This document shows positions 27,126 through 36,004 of a DNA stretch of 64,000 nt, in pieces; position 1 is the stretch's first letter, and the number at the start of each line of letters is the position of its first letter. Under the pieces are notes generated by a model that saw only the letters and a program-made list of their open reading frames with translations, did no database searches and was not told where the DNA came from. Both the position numbers and the translations under genes were made by a program. Origin of the DNA: Burkholderiaceae bacterium (lineage in GTDB: Bacteria; Pseudomonadota; Gammaproteobacteria; Burkholderiales; Burkholderiaceae_D). The stretch lies in assembly GCA_030157545.1 (NCBI GenBank), contig JAOAUN010000018.1, forward strand, positions 1-64,000. Direction: 5' to 3'.

Positions 27126-28708
27126 GCCTGTTGCGAATTGAAAATCTGGTGGTCCGCTTTGGCGCGGCCACCGTCGTCAACGATGTGAGTTTTAGCATTG
27201 CAGCCGGCGAGAAATTCGCGCTCGTCGGTGAATCCGGTTCGGGCAAAACAGTCAGCGCCTTGTCGGTGCTGAAGCTGAATCAGGATGCGCACACCAGCGG
27301 CCGCATTTTGTTTGATGGCGATGACGTGCTGCAAAAATCCGAACCGGCCCTGCGCGGCTTGCGCGGCAAAGAGGTAGCAATGATATTTCAGGAGCCGATG
27401 ACGGCGCTGAATCCGCTTTTCACGGTCGGCAACCAAATTGCGGAAGTGCTGATGCTGCATGAAGGCCTCAATGCGCGTGCCGCAGCGAACCGTGCAGTGG
27501 CACTATTGGAAAAAACCGGCATACCGGAGCCTGCGCGCCGTGCGCTCGCGTTTCCGCATGAACTCTCCGGCGGTCAGCGTCAGCGCGCCATGATTGCGAT
27601 GGCGCTGGCTTGCAAACCGAAGCTGCTCATTGCCGACGAGCCGACCACAGCGCTTGATGTGACGATACAGGTACAGATACTGGCGCTGTTGAATGACTTG
27701 CAGCGTGAAGAGAACATGGCCGTGCTGATGATTACGCATGACCTGAATCTGGTGAAAAGTTTTGCGGATCGTGTGGGTGTGATGGAGCAGGGCAGGCTGG
27801 TCGAGACCGCAGATACCAAAACGCTGTTTGCAAATCCGCGCGAGGCCTACACTAAAAAATTGTTGGCCAGTCATCCGCAGCGCCTGGTCAGCACGGCGCC
27901 TCAAGACGGCGAACCACTGCTGCAGGCGAAAAATATGCGCTCCAGTTTTACGATCAAGCAAGGCTGGCTGAAGCGGCGCGAGTTCGTTGCGGTCGACAGT
28001 ATTGATCTGTCGCTGGCGCGCGGTGAAACGCTGGGCATAGTGGGGGAGTCCGGCTCCGGCAAGTCTACGCTCGGCATGGCGCTGTTGCGGCTGTCAGTCG
28101 CACACACAACAGGCAGTATTCATTTCAATCGCCAGCCTGTCAGCGAGATGGACAGCAAGCAGCTGCGTCCGTTGCGCGCGCAAATGCAAGTCGTATTTCA
28201 GGACCCGTTTGCATCGCTCTCCCCGCGCCGTACGATAGAACAGATTGTGACGGAAGGTCTGGCGCTGCATCAGCCGCAGTTGTCGGCTGCGGCGTTGCGG
28301 GATGCTGCCAGTGCCGCCTTGCATGAGGTCGGCTTGCCGGCGACGATGCTGTCGCGCTATCCGCATGAGTTTTCCGGCGGCCAGCGCCAGCGGATAGCGA
28401 TTGCGCGTGTATTGATACTCAAGCCAGCGTTGATATTGCTGGATGAGCCGACTTCATCGCTGGATGTGTCGGTCCAGCTGCAGGTGCTGCAATTACTGGC
28501 CGAACTGCAGCAGAAATATGGCATTGCCTATGTTTTTATCAGCCACGATCTGGCCGTAATTCGTGCGATGGCGCATAGGGTGCTGGTGATGAAGGATGGT
28601 GTCGTTGTGGAGAGTGGCGAAACGGCACAGGTGCTATCGTCGCCTTCTCATGCCTATACACAGCGCTTGATGGCTGCCGCTAACTACAACATGACAGAGT
28701 CTGAATAG
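27122..28708 (+). CDS. yejF: Peptide ABC transporter ATPase YejF (two ATPase domains fused)
   Basis: 528 residues with two complete ATP-binding cassettes. Domain 1 (about 1-255): GESGSGKT, LSGGQRQRAMIAMAL, LLIADEPTTALD. Domain 2 (about 265-520): GESGSGKS, FSGGQRQRIAIARVL, LILLDEPTSSLD. Fused cassettes are the rule for YejF, whereas Opp/Dpp use two proteins. Last gene of the operon; it ends 4 bp before the stop of the convergent mltD. Confidence 0.95.
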   Translation: MSLLRIENLVVRFGAATVVNDVSFSIAAGEKFALVGESGSGKTVSALSVLKLNQDAHTSGRILFDGDDVLQKSEPALRGLRGKEVAMIFQEPMTALNPLFTVGNQIAEVLMLHEGLNARAAANRAVALLEKTGIPEPARRALAFPHELSGGQRQRAMIAMALACKPKLLIADEPTTALDVTIQVQILALLNDLQREENMAVLMITHDLNLVKSFADRVGVMEQGRLVETADTKTLFANPREAYTKKLLASHPQRLVSTAPQDGEPLLQAKNMRSSFTIKQGWLKRREFVAVDSIDLSLARGETLGIVGESGSGKSTLGMALLRLSVAHTTGSIHFNRQPVSEMDSKQLRPLRAQMQVVFQDPFASLSPRRTIEQIVTEGLALHQPQLSAAALRDAASAALHEVGLPATMLSRYPHEFSGGQRQRIAIARVLILKPALILLDEPTSSLDVSVQLQVLQLLAELQQKYGIAYVFISHDLAVIRAMAHRVLVMKDGVVVESGETAQVLSSPSHAYTQRLMAAANYNMTESE

Positions 28709-28712
28709 GCTC

Positions 28713-30257
28713 TTAATGCTTGCGGTGTTGAGGTGCGCTGGTTTGCCCCTTAGTGACTTGCTTTTTAGTCGCTGGCGTCTTGTTGGCATGAAGCGTACCG
28801 GCATGCCCTTTGCCTACTTTTTTCTTGCGGGCTTTAACTTCCAGCTTCAATGACTGACCGGCAGTCAATTGGTCTTTCTTGAGTCCGTTCCATTCGCGTA
28901 TCTGTGCTGGCGTGACTTTATAGCGCGCAGCAATTGATTGCAGTGAATCACGCTTGCCAACCTTGATGCTGATCCGTTTAGCTGGCGGCGCATCTGCTTC
29001 GACGTTCAAGGTCGCATTATTGATGACTTCGGTGGCAATATCCTTGTCCTTGTCCGATGCCAGTTTCGGCACCAGTACGGTAGAGCCCAGCACCGGATGC
29101 ATATTCGGTGGAATGGCATTCGCTTCCCGAATGATTTGTGGCGTGGTTTTGAATTTTGCGGCAATGCTCTCGATGCGTTCGCGCGCAGCGGTGACTTTAT
29201 GCGCAGTCCAACTGGACAAAGATTGTGTCCAGTTGGATAAATTCACCTTGAATTTTTCTGCATTTAACTGAGGCAGCAAAATCACCGTTGTCGGGCTGCC
29301 CGGAATGATAGGGCGGTTGAACTGCGGGTTCAGCGCCTTGAATTCTTCCATCGGCAATTCGGCCAGTTGTGCTGCAAGCTTGATATCAATATCGCGGGTT
29401 TTTACCACAGAGACGAAATACGGCTGGTTCTCAACGACAGGCAGCTTCACACCGTATTGTGCCGGAGTGGCGATGATGTTCTTGACTGCTTGCAGCTTGG
29501 GATAATAATTACGCGTCTCGGCCGGCATGTAAGGCGACAGGCTGTTGAAGTCAGTCGGACGTCCTGCCGCTTGTGCCTTGGCGATTGCACGCGAGACCGA
29601 GCCTTCGCCCCAGTTATAGGCCGCCAGTGCAAGCTGCCAGTCGCCAAACATCCCATACAATTTTTGCAGATAAGACAGTGCGGCGCTGGTTGACGCAATC
29701 ACGTCGCGTCGTTCATCACGAAAGGTATTTTGCTTCAGATTGAAATCGCGGCCGGTGCTTGGAATGAACTGCCACATACCTGCGGCTTTGGCCGTTGAAA
29801 ATGCTTGCGGATTGAACGAAGACTCAACGAACGGCAGCAAAGCCAGTTCTGTCGGCATCTGGCGTTTTTCCAGTTCCTGCACGACATGATACAGATAGCG
29901 GCCGGCGCGCTTGCTGGTGCGCTGTATATATTCCGGGCGTGCGCTGTACCAGATCGTATGCGTCGCCACCAGCGGATTGTTCAGGTCAGGAATCGCAAAG
30001 CCCTTGCGTATCCTGTCCCACACATCAAAGTTTTGTTGATCAAAATCTTGCGGCAGATTGTCATAATCGATAGGACGATCGAACAAGATCTCGGACGGTA
30101 GCGCGTCTTTCGAGAAATCGTTGCGATCGGCAGATTGGGCAGACAACGAGGTGGGCGGCGCAATGCTCAGGTCGTTAGCGTAAGCCGCCAGCGCGGGAAC
30201 GAGCAGACTGGATAGGAGCGGCGCAAAGAATAAAGGGATGATTCGGAAACGATGCAT
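28713..30257 (-). CDS. mltD: Membrane-bound lytic murein transglycosylase D
   Basis: 514 residues with a signal sequence (FFAPLLSSLLVPALAAYA). The SLT domain (about 120-240) has the catalytic Glu in LLPFVESSFNPQA and KAAGMWQFIPSTGRDF. A LysM module follows (about 430-480, RISIKVGKRDSLQSIAARYK), with a second, weaker LysM-like stretch near 360-400 (RERIESIAAKFKTTPQIIREANAI). It cleaves peptidoglycan glycan strands with 1,6-anhydro ring formation. The tail is Lys/Thr/Gln-rich. No lipobox Cys is evident at the signal end, so lipid anchoring is not certain. Confidence 0.92.
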   Translation of the reverse strand: MHRFRIIPLFFAPLLSSLLVPALAAYANDLSIAPPTSLSAQSADRNDFSKDALPSEILFDRPIDYDNLPQDFDQQNFDVWDRIRKGFAIPDLNNPLVATHTIWYSARPEYIQRTSKRAGRYLYHVVQELEKRQMPTELALLPFVESSFNPQAFSTAKAAGMWQFIPSTGRDFNLKQNTFRDERRDVIASTSAALSYLQKLYGMFGDWQLALAAYNWGEGSVSRAIAKAQAAGRPTDFNSLSPYMPAETRNYYPKLQAVKNIIATPAQYGVKLPVVENQPYFVSVVKTRDIDIKLAAQLAELPMEEFKALNPQFNRPIIPGSPTTVILLPQLNAEKFKVNLSNWTQSLSSWTAHKVTAARERIESIAAKFKTTPQIIREANAIPPNMHPVLGSTVLVPKLASDKDKDIATEVINNATLNVEADAPPAKRISIKVGKRDSLQSIAARYKVTPAQIREWNGLKKDQLTAGQSLKLEVKARKKKVGKGHAGTLHANKTPATKKQVTKGQTSAPQHRKH

Positions 30258-30405
30258 TAGCTTGATTTTCTATTACCGGCGCAATTTTCCGCCTGTAATC
30301 AGAATTGAATTCGCGCAAGTGTAGTAAAGGCAGTTAAAGCCCGTCAAGACAAATGTCAGCTTCATGACAGAAACTCAGCATAAATTTAATAACAATTTAC
30401 TAATT

Positions 30406-31215
30406 TCAAGGTGCTGGGCGAAAGCTGTTTTTCCACTCTCTCAACGCAGCAAAAGCCGCCACCGGATCGTTGCCATCGAGCTTGCCGGTAGTTTGCAACT
30501 GCCGCAGTATTGCTGCTTCGCGATAGCGCAAGAAGGGATTGCTTGTTTTTTCCAGCCCGATTGTTGACGGCACTGTTGCTTCACCGCGCGCACGGCGCGC
30601 CTGCTCGTGCGCAAGTCTGTCTGCCACCTGCGTGTTGCCAGGCTCGGCTGCGAGCGCAAATTGCAGGTTCGAGACCGTGTATTCATGCGCGCAATAAACG
30701 CGGGTCTCGTCCGGCAACGCCGCCAGCTTGGCCAGCGAGGCGGTCATTTGTGCCGCTGTGCCTTCAAACAGACGGCCGCAACCGCCGGCAAACAGAGTGT
30801 CGCCACAAAAGAGATTGTGCCGTTGATGATCAACATAGGCGATATGGCCGGCCGTGTGGCCGGGAACGTCGATCACCGCAAGTTCCAGGTCCAGCAGGGG
30901 AAAAGAAACGACGTCATTTTCAGCCAACGGGTGCGTAACGCCGGCAATTTTTTCGCCGGCAGGGCCGTAGACCGGGAGATTCGCTGGCTGAATCGCCTGC
31001 GCCAGCAAGGCCGGAACGCCGCCTGCATGGTCAGCGTGATGGTGAGTGAGTAAAATAGCGCTCAGTTCGAGCTGTTTGGAGGCCAGCACAGCCAGTACCG
31101 GAGCGGCATCGCCCGGGTCGACCACCACGGCGTGGCGCTGATTATGGATCAGCCATAAATAATTGTCGGCAAAGGCCGGAATGGCGGTAACGTGCAAAGG
31201 CTGTTTTACTGACAT
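30406..31215 (-). CDS. gloB: Hydroxyacylglutathione hydrolase (glyoxalase II)
   Basis: About 269 residues; hydrolyses S-lactoylglutathione to lactate and glutathione, completing methylglyoxal detoxification. Metallo-beta-lactamase fold: metal motif [12 protein letters not shown], then [39 protein letters not shown], and the C-terminal glutathione-binding domain ending NPFLRYRE. Start uncertain: ATGs at 31221 and 31215, or a TTG near LHVTAIPAF. The first two leave almost no space to the divergent methyltransferase start. Confidence 0.94.
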   Translation of the reverse strand: MSVKQPLHVTAIPAFADNYLWLIHNQRHAVVVDPGDAAPVLAVLASKQLELSAILLTHHHADHAGGVPALLAQAIQPANLPVYGPAGEKIAGVTHPLAENDVVSFPLLDLELAVIDVPGHTAGHIAYVDHQRHNLFCGDTLFAGGCGRLFEGTAAQMTASLAKLAALPDETRVYCAHEYTVSNLQFALAAEPGNTQVADRLAHEQARRARGEATVPSTIGLEKTSNPFLRYREAAILRQLQTTGKLDGNDPVAAFAALREWKNSFRPAP

Positions 31216-31219
31216 GAGC

Positions 31220-32014
31220 ATGAACCAATACGCATCTGAAAAACCGATTATATCGCTAGGCCCCTGGTTCGATACGCCAGCCGGCAGCTATGCGCGCGCG
31301 TGGGAACAGGCGCGGCTTGACGAGCTGACTGTGGACTTATTCGGTTTTAATGCCGTCCAGATCGGCTTGCCGCAAATTGAAGGGCTGGCGGCCAACCGCA
31401 TGCCGAATAAATGGCTGACCGATGCCGTGCTGCCGCAGCAGCCCGGCCATCATGTCGTGCTGACGCATGATTTCAGCGAGCTGCCGTTTGCTACCAACAG
31501 TCTGGATCTGGTCGTGCTGCCGCATGTGCTCGAGTTTGCCAGTGAGCCGCATCAGGTCTTGCGTGAAGTCGAGCGGGTGCTGATACCAGAAGGGCAGGTG
31601 ATTGTGTGCGGCTTCAATCCGGCCAGCATGTGGGGCTTGCGGCAGGCAGCTGGCCGGCTGACCGGCGCGCATTTTCTGCCCTTGCATGGCGAATTCATCA
31701 GCGTCCCGCGACTCAAAGACTGGCTCAAACTGCTCAACATGGAAGTCAATCGTGGTCATTTTGGCTGCTACGCACCGCCGTGCGCAACCAGCAAATGGCT
31801 GCAGCGCTTTGCATTCATGGAAAAAGCCGGTGACCGCTGGTGGCCTTATCTGGGTGCGCTGTATATTGTGCAAGCCATCAAACGGGTCAAAGGTATGCGG
31901 CTGGTTGGGCCGGCGTGGCAACCACTGGGCGCGCGCGCCAGGCCGGCACTGCCGGCAACCAATAAAATGCAAACAACGAATGAAGACAACAACGGTTCAG
32001 CATGGATAAAGTAG
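31220..32014 (+). CDS. SAM-dependent methyltransferase (class I)
   Basis: 264 residues. The post-I region [19 protein letters not shown] and [19 protein letters not shown] match Methyltransf_11-type enzymes; the glycine-rich SAM loop is degenerate, as in many members of this group found next to rnhA in betaproteobacteria. Substrate unknown. The start ATGAAC at 31220 is chosen from a pair (31214, 31220). It overlaps rnhA by 13 bp, and with dnaQ forms a tight three-gene unit. Confidence 0.82.
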   Translation: MNQYASEKPIISLGPWFDTPAGSYARAWEQARLDELTVDLFGFNAVQIGLPQIEGLAANRMPNKWLTDAVLPQQPGHHVVLTHDFSELPFATNSLDLVVLPHVLEFASEPHQVLREVERVLIPEGQVIVCGFNPASMWGLRQAAGRLTGAHFLPLHGEFISVPRLKDWLKLLNMEVNRGHFGCYAPPCATSKWLQRFAFMEKAGDRWWPYLGALYIVQAIKRVKGMRLVGPAWQPLGARARPALPATNKMQTTNEDNNGSAWIK

Positions 32015-32436
32015 AAATTTACACAGATGGCGCCTGCAAGGGCAATCCCGGCCCGGGCGGCTGGGGCGCATGGCTACGCTTCGGCGAGCAGGATAAAGAA
32101 TTGTTTGGCGGCGAACTCGGCACGACCAACAACCGCATGGAGCTGATGGCCGTGATCGAAGCCTTGAACGCTTTGAAACGTCCTTGCGAGATCGTGCTCC
32201 ATACTGACAGTCAGTATGTACAGAAGGGCATCAGCGAATGGATCATCGGCTGGAAAGCGCGCGGCTGGAAAACGGCGGCCAAGGCACCGGTAAAGAACGT
32301 CGACCTGTGGAAAGCGCTGGACACGGCGCGGGAGCGCCACCAGATAGACTGGCGCTGGATCAAGGGCCATGCCGGTCATGAAGGCAACGAGCGCGCCGAC
32401 GCGCTGGCCAACAAAGGTGTGGAGCTGGTGCTATGA
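32002..32436 (+). CDS. rnhA: Ribonuclease HI
   Basis: 144 residues; degrades RNA in RNA-DNA hybrids. The catalytic residues are in place: first Asp in [18 protein letters not shown], Glu in [13 protein letters not shown], Asp in LHTDSQYV, and His/Asp in the C-terminal [18 protein letters not shown]. Overlaps both neighbours, and the rnhA-dnaQ order is common in proteobacteria. Confidence 0.97.
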   Translation: MDKVEIYTDGACKGNPGPGGWGAWLRFGEQDKELFGGELGTTNNRMELMAVIEALNALKRPCEIVLHTDSQYVQKGISEWIIGWKARGWKTAAKAPVKNVDLWKALDTARERHQIDWRWIKGHAGHEGNERADALANKGVELVL

Positions 32437-33143
32437 GACAAATCGTCCTTGATACGGAAACAACCGGCCTCAATCCGCGCACGGGTGACCGCATCATTGA
32501 AGTCGGTTGCGTTGAGCTGGTCAACCGCAGGCTGACTGGTAACAATTTTCATCGCTACACCAATCCCGAGCGCGATTCCGATCCCGGTGCGCTGGCCGTG
32601 CATGGACTGACGACTGAATTCCTGAGCGACAAACCGAAGTTTGCCGAGATCGCTGCCGAACTCTGCAATTATATTGGCGACGCCGAAATCATCATCCACA
32701 ATGCACCGTTCGACGTCGGCTTTCTCGACGCCGAATTCGCCAAACTCGGTCTGCCGAAATTCGATACGCATGTATTGAAGATCACCGATACGCTGCAGCA
32801 GGCCAAAGAGCTGCATCCCGGCAAACGCAATTCACTCGATGCGCTGTGCGACCGCTACGGCATCTCGAATGCGCACCGCACCCTGCATGGCGCCTTGCTT
32901 GACGCCGAACTGCTGGCCGAAGTGTATCTGGCCATGTCGCGCGGGCAGGACAGCCTGACGATAGACCTGCATATGGACAGCGCTGACGGTGAAGGCAACG
33001 TGCAAATCACCGCGATTGCCGACATCATCGTGCTCGCACCCATGCCGGATGAATTGGCCGAGCATGAAGTCGTGCTCAAAAATCTGGACAAGGCCGCTAA
33101 AGGCAGTTGTCTCTGGCGCCAATTAGAGTCTGATAGAGGCTGA
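32433..33143 (+). CDS. dnaQ: DNA polymerase III epsilon subunit (proofreading exonuclease)
   Basis: 236 residues. DEDDh exonuclease: Exo[12 protein letters not shown], Exo[16 protein letters not shown], ExoIII with His and Asp in [18 protein letters not shown]. The C-terminal part (about 185-236) is the flexible tail that tethers it to the alpha subunit. Start overlaps rnhA by 4 bp (ATGA). Confidence 0.96.
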   Translation: MRQIVLDTETTGLNPRTGDRIIEVGCVELVNRRLTGNNFHRYTNPERDSDPGALAVHGLTTEFLSDKPKFAEIAAELCNYIGDAEIIIHNAPFDVGFLDAEFAKLGLPKFDTHVLKITDTLQQAKELHPGKRNSLDALCDRYGISNAHRTLHGALLDAELLAEVYLAMSRGQDSLTIDLHMDSADGEGNVQITAIADIIVLAPMPDELAEHEVVLKNLDKAAKGSCLWRQLESDRG

Positions 33144-33172
33144 TTGATTGCTCGCGATGATTGTGCGATAAT
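33144..33172 (+). promoter_or_regulatory. Sigma-70 promoter of tRNA-Val
   Basis: TTGATT (33144-33149) and GATAAT (33167-33172) are spaced by 17 bp and lie about 13 bp before the tRNA 5' end, which suits a short tRNA leader. It begins immediately after the dnaQ stop. Confidence 0.65.
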
Positions 33173-33184
33173 TCGCGCCGACCC

Positions 33185-33259
33185 GGGAGGTTAGCTCAGG
33201 GGTAGAGCGATCGCCTCACACGCGATAGGTCGCAAGTTCGAAACTTGCACTTCCCACCA
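33185..33259 (+). tRNA. tRNA-Val (anticodon CAC)
   Basis: A full cloverleaf of 75 nt including an encoded CCA: acceptor GGGAGGT/ACTTCCC, D arm GCTC...GAGC, anticodon stem ATCGC/GCGAT with loop CTCACAC (anticodon CAC, reading GUG), T arm GCAAG-TTCGAAA-CTTGC. A promoter precedes it and a terminator follows. Confidence 0.97.
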
Positions 33260-33272
33260 CAGACATGAAAAA

Positions 33273-33300
33273 AACCGACCTTGAAGGTCGGTTTTTTTTT
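33273..33300 (+). terminator. Rho-independent terminator of tRNA-Val
   Basis: Stem CCGACC/GGTCGG with a short loop, flanked by A and T runs and followed by at least eight T. About 15 bp beyond the tRNA 3' end. Confidence 0.9.
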
Positions 33301-33356
33301 CGTCTGTGGATTTCACGGTTTTATAGATTGCGATGACGAGGTTTTTTCGTATGCAA

Positions 33357-33540
33357 CGAAAGACGCTGGATCCCCCTTCGGGCCACGGACTAGCTTGCAA
33401 GCTAGTCCGCTTCGGCAGGCGTAACGCAGGCATTACGCAACCCCTGCCTCACCCTGCGCTGGGATGACAGTAGTTAAGTGGAGCGCGCCTCACTCTCTAC
33501 CGTCGTTCCAGCGCAGGCTGGAACCTAGCGTCTTTCGTTG
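33357..33540. repeat. Paired palindromic repeat with a second palindromic segment nested in it
   Basis: Outer ends CGAAAGACGCTGG (left) and CTAGCGTCTTTCG (right) are inverted copies as in the other family members, and the right half (from about 33499) is complete. The left half is split: after GCTGGATCCC an extra segment of about 80 bp (33374-33455) intervenes before CTGCGCTGGGATGAC resumes. The extra segment contains a perfect 22-bp palindrome (arms GGACTAGCTTG, 33387-33408) and a second inverted pair near GCGTAACG/CATTACGC. It fills the gap between the tRNA terminator and ygiQ. Confidence 0.75.
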
Positions 33541-33593
33541 TTCTCGCAAAAAACACGCAAGTTTGGATTTTTTCGCGCGTATTATTTGCAGCG

Positions 33594-35771
33594 TCAACGC
33601 TTGCGCGAAACAGCGCCACCCGGACGTGGCTTGTTCTGTCCGAACTTCTTGGCCAAACGGTTCAGCGGCGGCGTTTCATCAGACCGTACACGTTTGCTCA
33701 AGGTCTCCTGCGCACCGGCACGCGGCACCAGATGTTGCGGCCCGCTGCCGATCAAATCACTGCGCCCCATGCGCTGCAAACCTTCGCGAATACTCTCCCA
33801 GTTGGCGGGATCGTGATAGCGCAGCAAGGCCTTGTGCAGACGGCGGATTTTTGCCAGTCGGGGTGTCTCCACCGTCTCCGAATCCTGGCTGATTTTGCGC
33901 AGCGGATTTTTACGCGTGTGATACATGGTGGTCGCCATCGCCATGGGCGTCGGCAGGAAAGTCTGCACCTTGTCCAGCCTGAAATCATTTTGCTTCAGCC
34001 ACAGCGCCAGATTCAGCATGTCTTCATCGGTCGTGCCCGGATGGGCGGCGATGAAATACGGAATCAGGTACTGCTCCTTGCCGGCCTCTTTCGAGTACTT
34101 GTCGAACAGCTCTTTGAATTTATAGTAAGAGCCCATGCCCGGCTTCATCATCTTCGACAACGGGCCTTCTTCCGAATGCTCGGGCGCGATTTTGAGCAAG
34201 CCGCCGACGTGATGCGTGACCAGTTCTTTCACATACTCGGGCGAGCGCACGGCGAGGTCATAGCGCAGACCCGAGCTGACCAGAATTTTTTTCACGCCCG
34301 GAATTTCGCGCGCACGCTGATAAAGCTGTATCAGCTTGCTGTGATCCGTATTCAGGTTCGAGCAAATGCTTGGATACACACACGACAAACGGCGGCATGA
34401 CTCTTCAATGCGCTTGTCTTTGCACGCGAGGCGGTACATATTTGCAGTCGGTCCGCCCAGATCGGAAATGGTGCCGGCGAAGCCCTTGGTCTTGTCGCGT
34501 ATGAGTTCAATTTCGCGCAGGATAGACGGCTCGGAGCGGCTTTGAATGATGCGGCCTTCATGCTCCGTGATGGAGCAAAAGCTGCAGCCACCAAAGCAGC
34601 CGCGCATGATATTGACCGAGAATCGGATCATGTCCCAGGCCGGGATTTTGGCTTTGCCATACGCCGGATGCGGTGCACGCGCATACGGCAGGTCGTAGAC
34701 ATGGTCCATCTCGTCCATTGCCAGCGGCAGTGGCGGCGGATTGAGCCAGACATCGCGCTCGCCGTGCGCCTGCACTAGTGCACGCGCATTGCCGGGGTTG
34801 GATTCAACGTGAAACACGCGTGACGCATGCGCGTAGGTGACTTTGTCATCTTTGACTGCTTCAAACGCAGGCAGGCGAATCACGCTTTTCTCGCGGATTT
34901 CTTTTTCCTGCGCGCGCCGTTCTTCGCGCGTCATCAGCTTGATAGGCTGCACTTTGACTTCTTCAGCAGCAGGCTGGTCGGTGCCGCAAACCGTCGGTTC
35001 CTTTTCCTTCATTTCATAAGGATCGGGATGCGCCTCCACCTTGCCGGGCGTGTCAACGCGGGTCGAGTCAATCTCGCTCCAGTCGTCGGCAGGTTTCCAG
35101 CCACGCGGCACCATGAAGGCCGTGCCACGCAAGTCGCGTATTGATTTAATCGGCTCACCGGCAGCAAGGCGATGGCTGAGTTCTTTCAGCGCGCGCTCTG
35201 CATTACCGAAAATTAAAATGTCAGCCTTGGAGTCCGCCAGCACCGAGCGGCGCACGGTGTCGGACCAGTAGTCGTAATGCGCAATGCGGCGCAGGCTCGC
35301 TTCGATACTGCCGATCACAACCGGTATGCCGGGGAAGGCTTCGCGCGCGCGCTGCGCATAGACAGTCACGGCGCGGTCGGGGCGCTTGTTCGGTTCGCCG
35401 CCGGCGGTATAAGCATCGTCGGTGCGGATCTTGCGGTCGGCGGTGTAGCGGTTAATCATCGAATCCATATTGCCGGCGGTGATGCCGAAATACAGATTCG
35501 GCTTGCCCAACGAACGGAACGCGTCGGCCGACAGCCAGTCCGGCTGACTGATGATGCCAACCCGGAAGCCCTGTGCTTCAAGCAAGCGGCCCACCAGCGC
35601 CATGCCGAAACTCGGGTGGTCTATGTAGGCGTCGCCAGTGATCAGGATGATGTCGCAACTATCCCAGCCCAGTGCCTGCATTTCTGCACGCGACATGGGG
35701 AGAAACGGCGCAGGCTTCAAGTCTGGCCGAAACAAGTTGTATGAACGTAAATTAGGTGGAGCTGACGTCAT
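33594..35771 (-). CDS. YgiQ-family radical SAM protein
   Basis: 725 residues. N-terminal YgiQ domain (from [20 protein letters not shown]) with a B12-binding-like fold, then a radical SAM core with the 4Fe-4S motif CFGGCSFC inside [19 protein letters not shown] (about 400), followed by [17 protein letters not shown] Cys- and Lys/Arg-rich C-terminus follows. The reaction is not established for the family. An insert of charged residues (about 235-300) is common among homologues. Single-gene unit bounded by the repeat on one side. Confidence 0.9.
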   Translation of the reverse strand: MTSAPPNLRSYNLFRPDLKPAPFLPMSRAEMQALGWDSCDIILITGDAYIDHPSFGMALVGRLLEAQGFRVGIISQPDWLSADAFRSLGKPNLYFGITAGNMDSMINRYTADRKIRTDDAYTAGGEPNKRPDRAVTVYAQRAREAFPGIPVVIGSIEASLRRIAHYDYWSDTVRRSVLADSKADILIFGNAERALKELSHRLAAGEPIKSIRDLRGTAFMVPRGWKPADDWSEIDSTRVDTPGKVEAHPDPYEMKEKEPTVCGTDQPAAEEVKVQPIKLMTREERRAQEKEIREKSVIRLPAFEAVKDDKVTYAHASRVFHVESNPGNARALVQAHGERDVWLNPPPLPLAMDEMDHVYDLPYARAPHPAYGKAKIPAWDMIRFSVNIMRGCFGGCSFCSITEHEGRIIQSRSEPSILREIELIRDKTKGFAGTISDLGGPTANMYRLACKDKRIEESCRRLSCVYPSICSNLNTDHSKLIQLYQRAREIPGVKKILVSSGLRYDLAVRSPEYVKELVTHHVGGLLKIAPEHSEEGPLSKMMKPGMGSYYKFKELFDKYSKEAGKEQYLIPYFIAAHPGTTDEDMLNLALWLKQNDFRLDKVQTFLPTPMAMATTMYHTRKNPLRKISQDSETVETPRLAKIRRLHKALLRYHDPANWESIREGLQRMGRSDLIGSGPQHLVPRAGAQETLSKRVRSDETPPLNRLAKKFGQNKPRPGGAVSRKR

Positions 35772-36004
35772 AGGTCGGCGTCGCCGTTAAACAGGAAGAG
35801 GGCGACAGTATGACAGCTTTGGGACGGCTGCGCTTTTTGGATCAGTTGGTGGGTAACCTGATAAAGACGCTGGATAGACCGAAAATCACTGATGTGATCG
35901 GGGTTGTGCGTTGAGACTTCGATCAAATGTTCGATGAACCCGTTCACTTAATCCAGCACACAGCTTGCGGCGCCGCGTGGCGACTCAACCTTGAAGGAGA
36001 AAAC

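Noticed and set aside
35863..35876. AAAGACGCTGG-like half site upstream of the HELAH gene
   Set aside because: Only the outer end of the repeat family is present without inverted arms or a second half; may be chance or a remnant.
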